Source: Calvatia gigantea (taxonomy: Eukaryota > Basidiomycota > Agaricomycetes > Agaricales > Lycoperdaceae). From it: DNA of 64,000 bases. Below the pieces are notes generated by a model. It saw only the letters and a list, made by a program, of their open reading frames with translations. It was not told where the DNA came from and ran no database searches. The stretch is taken from positions 930,001 to 994,000 of the forward strand of contig JACAAK010000003.1 in assembly GCA_025093985.1 (NCBI GenBank), given 5' to 3'. Shown here piece by piece: positions 38,276 through 49,684 of the stretch; positions within the stretch are counted from its first letter, which is position 1, and every line of letters begins with the position of its first letter. Made by a program: the position numbers and the translations under genes.

Positions 38276-39374
38276 TCACACACCAGTCATGGGGTTGCTT
38301 GTTGATATATGTGAACTCGTCGCAGAAAAACGGATTGAAGACATGTTCTTTCCCGGGCCGGGGAGTTTATTTTTGTTGTGGGTCCGCATCACTTGAAGGC
38401 GAACAAGGAGATGTGACATGAGCTAAGTGCGACGAGAGATAAGTATTTTTGGTTGGTTTCGTATCAATGAACGGCATACCCCAGCCTGGACACTGTTCGG
38501 GAGTACCATCCGCCACGCAGTATTTCCCGCAAGATACAGCCCAAGAAAGAGTATAGACAGGCTCGCATACAATGCGTAGCTCTGAATTAAGATATGAACG
38601 AGGGAGGTATATGGATGTATGAGTTCTTCTGAGCCACCTTCAAAGTTCTCCCGCAACATATTCCTATGACGAAGCAGCTTGGCGACGATGAGCGACGTCA
38701 AGAGAAGCTTCGTAAATATGCATAGAGGATAATGGGGCAGAATTTCGAGGCGCGTGTCAGTAGACAGTACCAGAAGGTAGATTCCAGTACCTGTGGCACT
38801 TTCAACTTGTGTCCGGATGACTCGAGATGAATGGGACACACCGAAGGAAGAAAGGAGGAAAAGTGCTGGAAAGCCAAACATCCATAAATCTCGCCTACGG
38901 AGAGAATAGACAGTGTAACATTGGTAAAGCTGCAAACCATGAGATGAAGAACTACAGGGAACTCAGAACGGGAACGTACGACAAAAAAGTCTGGAATCAA
39001 AGTGGCTATCAAGGCTGTGGACCGAATGACAAGCCAACTACCGGCTAGCTGTTGGATTCCAAAGCAAGTGACGGCCTCTTCAGAATTATCACGACGATCA
39101 GCGCACCCTAAAAGGGTAACATAGGATGAGAGGAGTTGAGAGGTAGAGACCACCAAGAAGGAGATGAAGGTTGTTGCGGTGGTCCAAAATTTCGCCTGTT
39201 TCACTGTCGCAGAGAGTTGGGTAAGTAGGGAAAGGTTGATTCCTGTGCGCGCAATTAGAAAGTGCCAGTATAAATTCAGAAGTATGGCTGTGAATGAAAC
39301 GCACCATAGCAAACTAAAGAAGTAGCAATGCCGATCAATTGAAATCTCTCTTCCAAGGACAGACCTCCTGCCAT
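38276..39374 (-). CDS. Multi-pass membrane protein B
   Basis: Paralogue of A, C and D, transcribed in the same direction as A. The start at 39374 gives MAGGLSLEERFQLIGIATSL. Introns remove the region after LVCYG, then between DFFV and LYQCYTVYSLRRRDLW (49 bp), after LLSSFG, and after SVQAG. Hydrophobic blocks include FISFLVVSTSQLLSSYVTLL, GTGIYLLVLSTDTRLE, SLVHILIQSYALYASLSILF and MSHLLVRLQVMRTH. The cytosolic-looking tail is polar and ends at TGA 38276-38278. The frame is open throughout after splicing, so the gene appears intact. Function unknown. Confidence 0.7.
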
Positions 39375-39995
39375 GGTCAGGCTTCGAAGAGGAGAGAGAC
39401 GATGTTATCGATTGCCATCTTCTACATTTTATGTGGCTTGTTCGGGACTAACGAATGCCGAGTTGGTCGGAAGAAGGACGCAGCCAACAACTTGCAGGTA
39501 CTAAAGCCATGATGTGCGGGGATGGGTGCTCAGTGGCAAGTCCTGGTACCGGGACTCGTTCTTCCCCCGTAGCATTGTTGTTTGTTAACTTTCAACCCGA
39601 GTGTCCAGTTCCTTGGAAAGTAGCCCAGACAACATGGCCGGGTTTGCTTATTGTTAAGAGCAGCCTTGGGCCTGGTAATCGCGCCCAAGAACTTTATCTA
39701 CCAACTTAGTTCACAACCTTGACCCTTGCCCGGTGGCTATCTTTTCCGATGCATTCAAATCCCTCTCTGTATTACCGGCGCTTTTACTGCACCTGAGTGC
39801 GAATGCAGGGTTCAACAGTTACTTAGTGCCGCTAAGTACGGTAGGTTGGCGCCGCTTAGCCACAGCCACCAGGCCACTATCAACGGAGTTCTCATTACAC
39901 GAGCATTCCAGGGTAACCAGACTGACGAGTTCAGGCGACATCGAGGATGAGGTTAGAAAAAAGGTGAAGGTGTGGTAAACACCGGAGCTTTGTTA
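39375..39995. other. Intergenic between membrane protein B and NLR5
   Basis: Two short plus-strand frames (39455-39709, 39726-39978) have no recognisable domain. The part next to the start of B is its likely promoter. Confidence 0.35.
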
Positions 39996-42128
39996 TCAAC
40001 GGTCTACATTTTGTAGCTGTGCATCGAAAACACGCCGCCTGTGTGTTGGAGTCCAATCCGGCATTGCCGATTCAGCAACACCGCTTCCCTTGACCAGCAA
40101 TATTTCTTTGGACCGCTCAGATTCCTAAACAGCCTCGTTAGCCTTATGATATCCGCCATTTGATGTCGCATACCTTGTATAACCGCTTTGCCCATATCTT
40201 GGAAGACCAAGACCAGTATGGCCTAACATAACTACCATACTGTGTGACCTCCAACAGCGCCCTCTTCTTTCCGAGTCCAATTGTATAGTAATGTTTGCTG
40301 AACTCTGATATAAAAGGGAAGGATGCCCGTAAGTTCCAAAGGATAGAAGGGCGGAGTAGCCCCGGCCGTGAATCTAGCTAAACGAGGTGTGAGTGGAGGT
40401 ATGTACTACGGTTTAAATTTCTCACCTTCTGCATTAAATTTTCCACCTCAACAACTGTGTAGTGCCCAACCCTGGAACGGACAAGGGCAATTTTTCTGAA
40501 GTCGAAGTCCGTCAAAGCGCCCAGGTTCCGCGTGCCGTCGCCCAGATAAACAGAGGAGAGGAGTCGGACGAAAGCTGAGACATGGTCAGTGTAGCAGTGA
40601 AGTTGACTTTGGTTCGCGCTCGGCCAAGTGAGATTAAGCCGAGGTATAAAGCTACCTAGCGGTATAACAGATCAGGGAGTTTCATAAGGGGGAAAATCAA
40701 TATTCACGGTTGTAGTCATCAACGTCAACCTGGACTTGATCCAAGTGGCGAAAGACCTCCTCCAGGAGTGTTACTGCACAATCTGACCAGATACAGAAGC
40801 GCCGCGACCTAGCGGGATCTTCAATGAAGTCCATGAAGGATGCGTGATAGAATGTGATCCGAGCATCATCGTTTGTTTCTATCATCATAACGGAATGAAG
40901 ACACCGACACCCATTTCGGAACTGCAGTTCGGATAAGCCCGATAAGTTGGCAGATTGATACCCATAATTCCCGCTGCCCACGCGGGTGGCCAGGAGAATC
41001 CATTGCACGGTTTGAAGCATTGCGGGGGGAATCCGCTCCATAACGAGGGTGTAAAGATCGTCCAACGCCGAGAGAGGGTGTGAATCGCGACTCTTCGTTG
41101 CAGAGCGCTTGGCCAACCGGAGGACCGCACGCAGGTGTTCCACAGGACCAGCTGGGCTCTCTGCGCTGATAAAATAAACGATAGCATGGGCACAAGCGAA
41201 CAGTCCAGCGGAGAAGTCAACAAGGGCCCAGACCTCCCTTTCAGAAGGCCATGGCAGTGCAAAGTGATGCTCGCGGCCGATCTCCCTGAGTTTGTCTGCA
41301 AGGTAGAGCAGGATCTCCTTGTCGATGTTTCGTGATACAGGAAGGTCGATTTGTTGAGAGATAGAAGTGACGTCTGGCAGGTCAAATGTCGCGACGATCT
41401 TGGGCTCTAGGCGGCTGAGGAAGATCCAAAGGAAGGGGGTGGTTCCTTCCCGAACAGACGTCGCAACAATCTGGATGATGTCGACCTGTGCTTCCTTACG
41501 AGCACATTCATCCAGCCCATCAACAATAATGACCCGTTCACCAACCTCTTCCTCAATGGCAGGTTGGGCAAACGGGATGACGAACAGGTTTTTAAATTGG
41601 TGTGGTAGCGATTTCCTGACAACGGTAGGATCGCGACCAATCTGACAGGTCTAGGTAGGCGCCATAGGCGTCGTGTTTGACAGCAAGTTGGTAGGCGAGG
41701 GAGGTGAAGAAGCGGTTGGGATCATCTCGGTGATTGGATCGGGAAAAGAAGAAGCTTGCACCGAGCTTATCGCCTAGGGCCTCAGCACAGGATTGTGCAA
41801 CAGCCGACTTGCCAACTCCAGCAGGGCCCTTCACCCATGCAATACGATCAAGGTGATTGCTGGAGTTTAGGCCCCATTGCGTGAGCCTTTTAATGTGGCC
41901 TTTGCGCGTTCCAGGGTGGCAAATAGGAGGAGGGTAGCGTTCCGAGGAATCGTGGGCGACACCTGGAACCGATGACATGCGAAGCTTTTCGAGACCTGAG
42001 ACTAGAATTAGTAGACAAGGTCACTGAGAGGGTGTTTCCTTACCAACTCCTTTGGATCCGTCAGGGACATGATTGGTCAACTGAGAATTGTTTATCACAA
42101 CCTTGCGAGCCCCGGAGAGGATGGACAT
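39996..42128 (-). pseudogene. NACHT NLR-like protein copy 5 (NLR5), one frameshift
   Basis: Almost complete member of the family. Exon 1 (start 42128) encodes MSILSGARKVVINNSQLTNH and PDGSKG. Exon 2 has HDSSERYPPPICHPGTRKGH, Walker A (GPAGVGKSA), ASFFFSRSNHRDDPNRFF and YQLAVKHDAYGAYLD. An extra base near 41640 shifts the frame; afterwards it continues with SLPHQFKNLFVIP, Walker B (VIIVDGLDECA), WIFLSRLEPKIV, LVDFSAGLFACAHAIVYF, YHASFMDFIEDPARSRRF, an intron, RLNLTWP, LTDFDFRKIALVRSR, the tail (YYTIGLGKKRALL, VRPYW, LYKV) and a last exon ending TGA at 39996-39998. Correcting one base would give a full-length protein, so this may be a live gene with an assembly error. It heads the first copy of the duplicated cassette. 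Confidence 0.85.
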
Positions 42129-42624
42129 CGTAGTTAGGAGAGAAAACCAAGTGAGCCGCCCAAAGTCCAGTGTTTAAGTGCTTACAGCTCAGCCTCGAGG
42201 CATCACAGCCGGAACTGGAAATAAGTTATGCCGTGTGTAATACAGCCCATCCCCCGCGTTACTCTGCTGTGCTACATTGGTCTTCTGACAAGAACTATCG
42301 TGGGGTGTAAGAACGCAATAAGACGCGCAAGAGTTTGTTGGTCCTCGCGCGTGACTTTCCGAGAATTTAAAAGGTTGTAATTACATATGAAATCATTTGA
42401 ATGGAGCTGGGAGACTGGTCCGAAAGAAAAAAACGAAGAAAGGCTTTTGAGGAGGTCTAGCCACAATAATTGGGAGCGTCAAGCTGTTGAAACACGCTAT
42501 CCATATCCAGGCAAGGAGACATTCAGTCGCCCCACAGCGAAATGATGAGAAAGGTTGTGTTTGGGTCGTGTTCCACTACGAGGCATGATATTACAGGCTC
42601 CAAGATATTCGTCTCACGCGTCAG
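42129..42624. other. Intergenic between NLR5 and membrane protein C
   Basis: No gene. The right part (from about 42540) is recognisably similar to 47720-47790, downstream of membrane protein D, and belongs to the cassette duplication. The part next to 42128 contains the NLR5 promoter. Confidence 0.5.
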
Positions 42625-43721
42625 TCACAGCGGAGTTGCTGCTTGGGTCTGTGAGTTCATCGTGGAGAAACCGATTGATGATTCGTCCTTTTCTGAGCTA
42701 GAGGGTTCAGACTCCTCGCGGTTTCGCATCACTTGAAAACGGACGAGGTGTGACATGAGCTAAATACAATGACAGGGATAAGCATTTCTGATTTTGTTGG
42801 CAGTGGATGGATGGCGTACCTCAACCTGTACAAGTTCGGAAGTACCATTCGCCATGCGGGTTTCTCTGCAAGGTACAATTCAAGAATGAGTAAGGACAGA
42901 CTCGCATTCAGTGCGTGGCTCCGAATAAAGACCCGAATTAGGAAAGTGTAAGGGCGTGTGAGTTCCCCTAAGCTATCTTCAAAGTTCTCCCGCAAACTTT
43001 TTCGATGGAGAACAAGCCTGGTGACGATAAGTGATACAAGGAGGAGCTTCGATGCGAGGCATAGGGGATAGTGGGGTAGAACTTCCAGGCTTGTATTGTT
43101 AGATAACGCCAGGAAGTAGACTCCAAAACCTGCGACACCTTCAATTTATGCTACCCAGATGACTTTGGATAAACGGGACACACCAAAGGAGGCAAGGATG
43201 AGAAGTATTGCAAAACTAAGAGCCCATATATATCTCCTACGAGGAGAGTAGATGGTGTAACACTGGTAAAACTGTGGGCCATGAGATGACAAGCTGCAGT
43301 GATATCAGGATGGGAACGTGCCAAGAAAGCATGTTGAATCCAAGTGGCTACTGAAGCTGTGGACCGGACAACAAGCGCTGGCGAGCCGTTGGATGCCAAA
43401 CCAAGCGAAGACACCTTCAGAGCGATTGCAGTGATCCGCACAATTCCCACAAGGGTGATATAGGATATAGGGATTTAGGAGGTGGAGGCCACCAGGAAAG
43501 ACATGAGCGTTGTCGCGGTAGCCCAGGGTCTTGCTTGTTTCATTCACAGTCCTGAAGAGTTGGATAAGTAGACAAATGTTAATATATATACGGACCGTGA
43601 TTCAAAAAATGTCGGTACACTTTCGGAGTAGGAACTGTAACTGAAGCATACCGTGGTAAACCAAAGAGGTCGTGACGCCAACCAATTAAAATCTATCTCC
43701 CTGGGACGGAAGTCCTGCCAT
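42625..43721 (-). pseudogene. Multi-pass membrane protein C, inactivated
   Basis: Paralogue of D. The start at 43721 reads MAGLPSQGDRF, then TAA where B and D have CAA (Gln). A short insertion (about 4 bases) near 43535 shifts the frame in the second exon, and another in-frame TAA follows where B and D encode a coding triplet. Later blocks are preserved: FYQCYTIYSPRRRY after a GC-AG intron, a copy of the GFGVYFLALS segment, LTRPYTFLIRVFIRSHALNA and LYLAEKPAWRMVLPN, and the C-terminal exon with LMSHLVRFQVMRNREE ending in TGA at 42625-42627. With two stops and a frameshift it is probably a pseudogene. Confidence 0.7.
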
Positions 43722-44673
43722 GATCGAGCTTGTAAACAGGGGAGAAAACAATGTTCGCGGTTACCACTACTCTTTATACGGCCCTGTGGGCGTCAGCGAG
43801 CACCTGGTTGCACGGAATGGGAAGAACGGAACACAGCGGATGATCCATGCATACCTGGAAAACAAGAGTGTCGGAGACTAAGTAATCAATCAGCGGTGAC
43901 CACCGCCCATTGGGCCATTGCTCTCTTAATCACTCCGCTAGCTGTTCTGAACAGAGATTCCAATCCAAATATCATTAGCCTCCTTGGGCAATGGCTTGTA
44001 CGGTGCACGTCGACCCGGTTTTGGTGATTGTTTGGATCCTCGTTTCTGGGGTTCTCTAACTTTTAATAGCTCTTAGTCGCGCCGGGAACTCTGTTGGATG
44101 ACGATGTTTATTTCAAGGCTAGGGGTCCATGTGCTGCCGTTCAGTGGATACGGTGCGATTAGATTATCTGGTCTTGTCTACTTACGGATGCAGTCAATAG
44201 GAGATCCCGGATAGTAATTGACAAACTCCAGAATGTCCACTGCAGGACGTGGTATGGATAGCATCTTGAAGCTTGGTGGAAAAGGGATACGTGATTTTTC
44301 GCCGAACCTAGGCTTAATTACACTGCATGTGCTCGACCATAAATCTCAGTGATTGGTTCTGAGAAGATGTAAAAATAATGGAAAAGTATTGCCCTTATAT
44401 AGAAGGTTTGCCTATATAAGGTAAAAGGGTTCAAAATTTACTCGAAATATAACCACAGGATTTATGGTAAAGCACACGCAGTGGCTCCTCTCTCTGAGGG
44501 TCCCAATTTGTTACTGGACTATTAGCTCAGCGAAGTTTGTTGGCGTTGAGTACGTTGAGTCAGCGTCGAATGTTTGATAAGTTATGTCCAAATGGGGATA
44601 ATGATCGCCTATCTATTCGTTTCCAAACTTCTGGCTGGCATTCACTTCCACATTACCCGACACCGTCGGCGCG
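43722..44673. promoter_or_regulatory. Shared upstream region of C and carboxypeptidase 1
   Basis: The two genes diverge from this segment, so it should hold both promoters. It is similar over much of its length to 48899-49684, between D and carboxypeptidase 2. A small hairpin (CCTTATATAG / CTATATAAGG, 44393-44402 and 44412-44421) contains TATATA on both strands and lies about 250 bases before the peptidase start. No gene is seen inside. Confidence 0.5.
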
Positions 44674-46789
44674 ATGAGGCTAGCCGTCGCATCTCTGGTT
44701 CTTCTGGCCCCTGTGTCCTCTGTTTTCTCAGCGAAATATCCCCTTGGTCAGGACAGAGCTAATAATGACTTCAATGCAGGTGATTGTCGTATTACTTTCT
44801 CGTGGAAGGTGATAAAAGCGGATGAGTCTGATATCTAGGCCCTCGAGTCTACGATGACGGGTTGTTTTCGCCTTTAGAAGACCTTTCTTTCGTGCCGGTT
44901 GAGACATATACGTCCTTGACGCACCCGGCGTTCCCGAGGCATAACGTTCGCATCAAGAAGTCGCATGACTTTTGCGACCCAACTGTGAAGTATGCTTCGA
45001 TATTCCTTTTACTTATGGTTGGCTTTGCAGTGTTGATCTACGTGGCGTTCAGCTCGTACACAGGGTACATCGACATTGAGGCTCGACATATATTTTTCTA
45101 TTTCTTCGAGAGCCGGAATGATCCTGATACCGATGATGTGATATTCTGGACGAACGGAGGTCCGTTTTGTCCCCGTTTCTGACGAGTTACTGTATATTGA
45201 TGTGATATATACGTAGGACCTGGGTGCTCGTCATCTCTGGGACTGTTCATGGAGCTTGGGCCATGCAAAGTCAAGGATGAGAATTCGACCGCCTTCCACC
45301 CTGAATCCTGGAACACGAATGCCAACGTGTTCTTTGTGGACCAACCTATCGGTGTAGGGTTCTCGTATGCGGATTACGGAGAGGCTGTCGTATGCATTTC
45401 TCTCGTACTTTTACACTGGGTGATTTGAGATATGGGTTGTAGGGGACGACGGAAGAAGCGGCCAAGGATATCGCTGGTTTTTTGGCTATCTTTTTCGAGC
45501 ACTTCGCCAAGTTCAAGGGTCGGGCGTTTCATATGACTGGTGAATCTTATGGTGTATGTTCTACCTTCTTCTTGGGCTTCTGCTTTGTTGATGTCATCCT
45601 ACAGGGAAGGTATCTCCCGGTTTTTGCTGCTGAAGTCTACGATCAAAATGCTCGTATGGCCGAGGCGGGTCTCACCCCGATTAACCTCCAGTCTGTTATG
45701 ATCGGTTAGTTCGACTGATAATCTGCTTTGATGATAGGCCAACATCGTTCCAGGAAACGGGGTCACGGATTTCTCAACTTCCGTCTTGTCGTACTATGAC
45801 ATGCAGTGTACCCCTGCATCCGTTCCTCCCATTTTGAGCATCTCGTAAGTCTTGGTTTGCCTACCTGCACATCGAAACTTACAACTTGAGACAAGAGAAT
45901 GCGTACAGCAGAAGAAGATCGTGAGTTTGCCCGTTGTGCATATAAGCGACGCCAGATAACCAACTCCCTGTAGTTACCGCGATGCGAAAAACGGTTGAGG
46001 GAGTCCTGCCTCGACCAGTTCGATGTCATTGACTGCCAAACCGCCGTGGTCTTCTGCGGGCAGCACCTCTCTTTGCCATACCGCCTTACCGGTTGGTCCC
46101 CCTCTATTCTCACAACACAATGAAAGTTCACCCTGCGTACTCAGGACGCAATCTGTACGATATCACTGGCAAATGTGAGGGTGAAGAAGGAAGTCTATGC
46201 TACGAAATCATCGGGTACGTCTACTTGCGTGCCCAAATTGACGCCAATGCCCCCGTGCTCATTGTAGAACACTCTCTTAGGACAATTGCGAAGTATCTCA
46301 GCCAACCCCACGTTCGCACACGACTCGGAGTCGATCCTGCGACACCAGCCAATTTCTCCTCTTGTAACGATGACATTGGTGAACTATTCCTCTACAATAT
46401 GGACCCGTTCCATCGGACACACTTCCACATTGCAGCACTTCTTGAGCGCGGTGTTCGTGTGCTTATCTATGTTGGGACGTATGATTGGATATGCAATTGG
46501 GTTGGGAATGAAAGATGGGTTATGAATCTGGAGTGGGGTGGACAAGAGGAGTTTATTAATGCAGAGTTGAGGGAGTGGAAGGTTGATGGGAAGAAGGCGG
46601 GAATGGTCAGGAGCAAAAAGGGATTTACGTTTGCTACGATTGATGGTGCTGGACATATGGTATGTGGTCTCGGTTTTTTTCTTTGCGTAAGGATTTGGGC
46701 ATTGATAATTTATTTTCAAGGTGCCGTATGATAAGCCAAAGGAGGCACTTGCAATGCTTCAGAGGTGGTTGGCAAAGGAGGATCTTTGA
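44674..46789 (+). CDS. Serine carboxypeptidase 1 (peptidase S10)
   Basis: Predicted secreted or vacuolar carboxypeptidase of the carboxypeptidase Y family. An N-terminal signal peptide ([20 protein letters not shown]) is followed, after an intron, by [36 protein letters not shown], the oxyanion segment WTNGGPGCSS, LGPCKV and [13 protein letters not shown]. The nucleophile serine is in GESYGG, whose last glycine comes from the next exon. [12 protein letters not shown] and [13 protein letters not shown] follow, then the catalytic Asp in GTYDWICNW, and the catalytic His in [12 protein letters not shown] (intron between M and V). Last residues are RWLAKEDL before the TGA at 46787-46789. All introns examined fit GT-AG and the frame is continuous, so the gene appears intact. 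Its neighbour is a divergent membrane-protein pseudogene; carboxypeptidase 2 is its sister copy. Confidence 0.9.
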
Positions 46790-46869
46790 GGTCGTACACT
46801 TGGATCTAGGGGTATTGAAGGAATAATTGAATAGTCGACATCCCCCTCATAGTCGAATATCAAAAGACA

Positions 46870-47590
46870 TGGACGTTGATCAGGTGTAACAGAGGGTCTG
46901 CCGACAGATACTTCATACCTGCAACTTGGATAGGTCCAACAGATTGGCGGATTCGCATAAAGCATGCCAGTACGTGTCGTCAAAAGAATCCATTGCATGG
47001 TCTGGAGCGTTGCAGGGGAGACACGCTCCATGATGAGGGTATTAAGTTCGTCCAATGAGAGGATGTTTACGGCTCTTTTTTGCTGAGTGCTTGGCCAACC
47101 GGAGGACTACATGCAGACTTTTCACAGGCCCAGCTGGGCTATCAGAGCCCACGAAATGAACGTGAACAATGGCATGTGCGCAGGTAAACAATCCGGTGGA
47201 AAGGTCTGCGAGGACCCAGACCTCGTCTCCAGAAGGCCATGGCAGTGCGAGATGATGCTCGCTCCCGATGTCCCTGAACTTGTCTGCAAGATAAAGCAAG
47301 ATCTTCCGACCAAAAGTTCCTCGTGTGATAGGGAGGTCATTTTGTTGAGACAGGAGCTCAATGTCCGGCAGGTTAAATGTGGCGGACGATTTTGGGCTCG
47401 GGGCGGCTGGGGGAGATCTAAGGGAAGGGGGTGGTTCCCGCTCGAATGGTTTCAGCGACAACCTCGATGATGCCAGCTCGTGCTTCTGTGTAAACACATT
47501 CGTAAGGCCATCCGCAACGATCACTCGCTTGGCCATCTCTTCCTTGATTGTAGGATCAGTGAACGGAGTGACAAACAAGTCATGAAACTC
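46870..47590 (-). pseudogene. NACHT fragment (NLR6), truncated at both ends
   Basis: A relic between the two cassette copies. Readable pieces in minus-strand order: FVTPFTDPTIKEEMAKRVIV with damaged Walker B (ADGL, frame lost), FNLPDIELLSQQNDLPIT, ILLYLADKFRDIGSEHHLAL, LSTGLFTCAHAIVHVHFVG, SDSPAGPVKSLHVVLRLAKH, ELNTLIMERVSPATLQTMQW. Walker A and everything before it are absent: similarity stops at about 47585. The C-terminal part ends near 46870, close to where the carboxypeptidase 1 downstream homology begins. Both limits mark recombination junctions of the segmental duplication. Confidence 0.75.
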
Positions 47591-47790
47591 AGATAATCAA
47601 TATCATATCATCCATTCCACAGAGAGACTACACTGTTGCCCCACAGTGGAGTGTGATGAAAAAGCGCATAGAAATAATCAGAGATCCATCCATAGAACAC
47701 CAATCAATATCCGTTATCTCCATCAAAGATATCTCTTTTTAGTTGTGCCCTACTACGAAGCGTGGTATTACAGGCTCCAGGATATTCGCT

Positions 47791-48898
47791 TCACGCATGA
47801 GTCACAGAGTTGTTGTTTGAAGTTCGCGAGTTCACCACAGAGAAACGGATCGGTGATTCAGCCATTTCCGAGCCAGGTGATTCAGGCTCCTTGCGGCTTC
47901 GCATCACCTGAAAACGGACGAGGAGGTGCGACATGAGCTGAACGCAATGGCGCTGATAAGTGTTTCTGGTCTTTTTGGGATATGTAGATGGATGTCGTAC
48001 CCCAGCCTGTACAATGTTCGGGAGCACCATCCGCCACGCAGATTTTTCTGCAAGGTACAGTCCAAGAAGGAGGAAAGACAGACCTACATATAGTGCATGG
48101 CTCTGAATAAAGACATGAATCAAGAAGGTGTACGGGCGTGTGAGTCCCTCTGGGCAGTCCTCGAAGCTCTCCCGCAACCTTATCCTGTGAAGGGCGAGTT
48201 TGAAGATGATGAGGGACACGAGGAGAAGCTTCGTTGAGAGGCATAGAGGAGAATGGAGAATGGCTTCCAAGCTCGTATCGGTAGATAATACCAGGAAGTA
48301 GAATCCTGAACCTGCGGCACTTTCAGCTCATGCCCAAATGGTTTGGGATAATGGGACACACCAAAGGAACCGAGAAAGAGAAGTACCGGAAGACCAAGAA
48401 CCCATAGATCTCTCTTACGAGGAGAGTAGATGATGTAGCACTGGTGAAACTGTAGGCCATGAGGTGACGAGCTGCAGTGATATCAGAATAGGAACGTGCC
48501 AAGAAGGCATGTTGAATCCAAGTGGCTGTCGAGGCTGTGGTCCGAATAACAAGCCAGCTGCTAGTGACCCGTTGGATGCCAAGCCAAGTAAATACACCCT
48601 CAGGACGATCGTAGTGATCCGCGCCTCCCACAAGGGTGATATATGATATAAGGATTTGAAAGGTGGAGACCACCAAGAAAGATATGAGTGTTGTCCCAGT
48701 AGCCCAGAGTCTCGCTTGTTTCACAGTCCCGAAGAGTTGGGTAAGTAGGCAAATGTTGATTCCTATATGAATCGTGATCCCAGAAATGTAAGCGTGCTTT
48801 CGAAGTAGAGACCATGACTGAAACCTACCATAGCAAACCAAAGAGGTCGCAACACCGACCAGTTGGAATCTGTCTTCCTGGGATGGACGTCCTGTCAT
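47791..48898 (-). CDS. Multi-pass membrane protein D
   Basis: Sister copy of C and apparently intact. The start at 48898 gives MTGRPSQEDRFQLVGVATSL. An intron of about 66 bp that happens to stay open lies after LVCYG and joins to INICLLTQLFGTVKQAR. Then come LISFLVVSTFQILISYITLV and WLVIRTTASTATWIQHAFL. The next intron seems to start with GC rather than GT (TTG|GCACGT) and joins to FHQCYIIYSPRKRDLWVLG. Further blocks are GFYFLVLSTDTSLEA, PYTFLIHVFIQSHALYVGL and LMSHLLVRFQVMRSRKE, with a Ser/Asn-rich tail ending TGA at 47791-47793. About six or seven hydrophobic helices. It diverges from carboxypeptidase 2. Function unknown. Confidence 0.68.
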
Positions 48899-49684
48899 GA
48901 TTGGGCTTCAGAAGAGGAACAGCACTACTGATAGCTTCCGATCTTTATATGGTCCTGTGCGCATCACCGAGTACATACATAGTTGCATGGAGTTGGAAAA
49001 AAGGAACATAGCCGGTGATCCACATGTACGAAACGATAGCGTCGGAGCCCAAGTAATCAGCTGCGGTGCCCACCGCCGGATGCTCGTTAATCACTTGTTA
49101 GTTGGTTTTAGCATGGATACCGATCTGAATATCAGTCCATCCTTGAAGCTTGAAGAATGACTCAGACAATGCATGTCAACCCGGGTTTGCTTATTCTTGG
49201 AAGTCTTGCTGTTGGAGTTTGGATTTTTGCTAGCTCTTGATCGTCCCAAGAACTCCGTCTGGTGATTGTGTCCGGGGTTTATTTCGAGTTTGAAAGCCGT
49301 GTGGTGCGGTCGGATTGCCTGGTCTTATCCACCCACCAATATAATCCCACATGGTGGTTAACGAGTTTTAAAATGTCCATTGCAGGGCATGAAGCGAATA
49401 GATAGTGAAGCTCGCTGAAATGGGATGCGCAAGTTTTTGCTAAACTTAAGTCTCGGTTCAACAGACGACGGGGCGGTGTTGGTGGCGCTGCGGAGTGGGC
49501 CGAGCTTGTCGGCCGTCCTTGCCGTCCTTGCCGAGCTTGTCGGTCAAATCGGGCCGACGGGGCGGTGCTGTTGGCGCTGCGGAGTGTCAATTATGTTTAT
49601 CAGGTTAGTAGTGCCTAAATGGAGATAGTGATCGCCCGTCTACAGCTGACGTTTATTTCCACGTTACCCGACAACCTCCATGCG
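48899..49684. promoter_or_regulatory. Shared upstream region of D and carboxypeptidase 2
   Basis: Divergent intergenic segment homologous to 43722-44673 (both contain AAGTAATCA, CCACCGCC and TGATCCA(C/T) blocks in the same order). It contains a GC-rich direct repeat near its right end. No gene is seen. Confidence 0.5.
49467..49586. repeat. GC-rich direct repeats upstream of carboxypeptidase 2
   Basis: A 31-bp unit beginning GACGGGGCGGTG and ending GCTGCGGAGTG occurs at 49467-49497 and, with a few changes, at 49556-49586. Between them CGAGCTTGTCGG occurs twice (about 49501 and 49532) and GCCGTCCTT is repeated in tandem. Base composition is much more GC-rich than the flanks. The homologous region of copy 1 lacks it. 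Confidence 0.8.

Larger units (their letters stand above)
42540..46850. repeat. Duplicated cassette, copy 1
   Basis: Contains membrane protein C (-) and carboxypeptidase 1 (+) in divergent arrangement. It aligns by gene order, exon sequence and intergenic sequence with copy 2 at about 47700-51840. Homology continues about 50 bases past the carboxypeptidase stop codons and then ends abruptly at 46850. Adding the flanking NACHT sequence (NLR5 before copy 1, the NLR6 relic before copy 2), the original unit was probably NACHT / membrane protein / carboxypeptidase. Limits are approximate. Confidence 0.75.

Noticed and set aside
36893..48898. Membrane proteins A-D as G-protein coupled receptors working with the G-alpha gene
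   Set aside because: The helix count is compatible, but no receptor signature is visible and proximity alone is weak evidence.
49467..49586. CRISPR-like array
   Set aside because: Only two nested GC-rich repeats with no regular spacers, in a fungal promoter.
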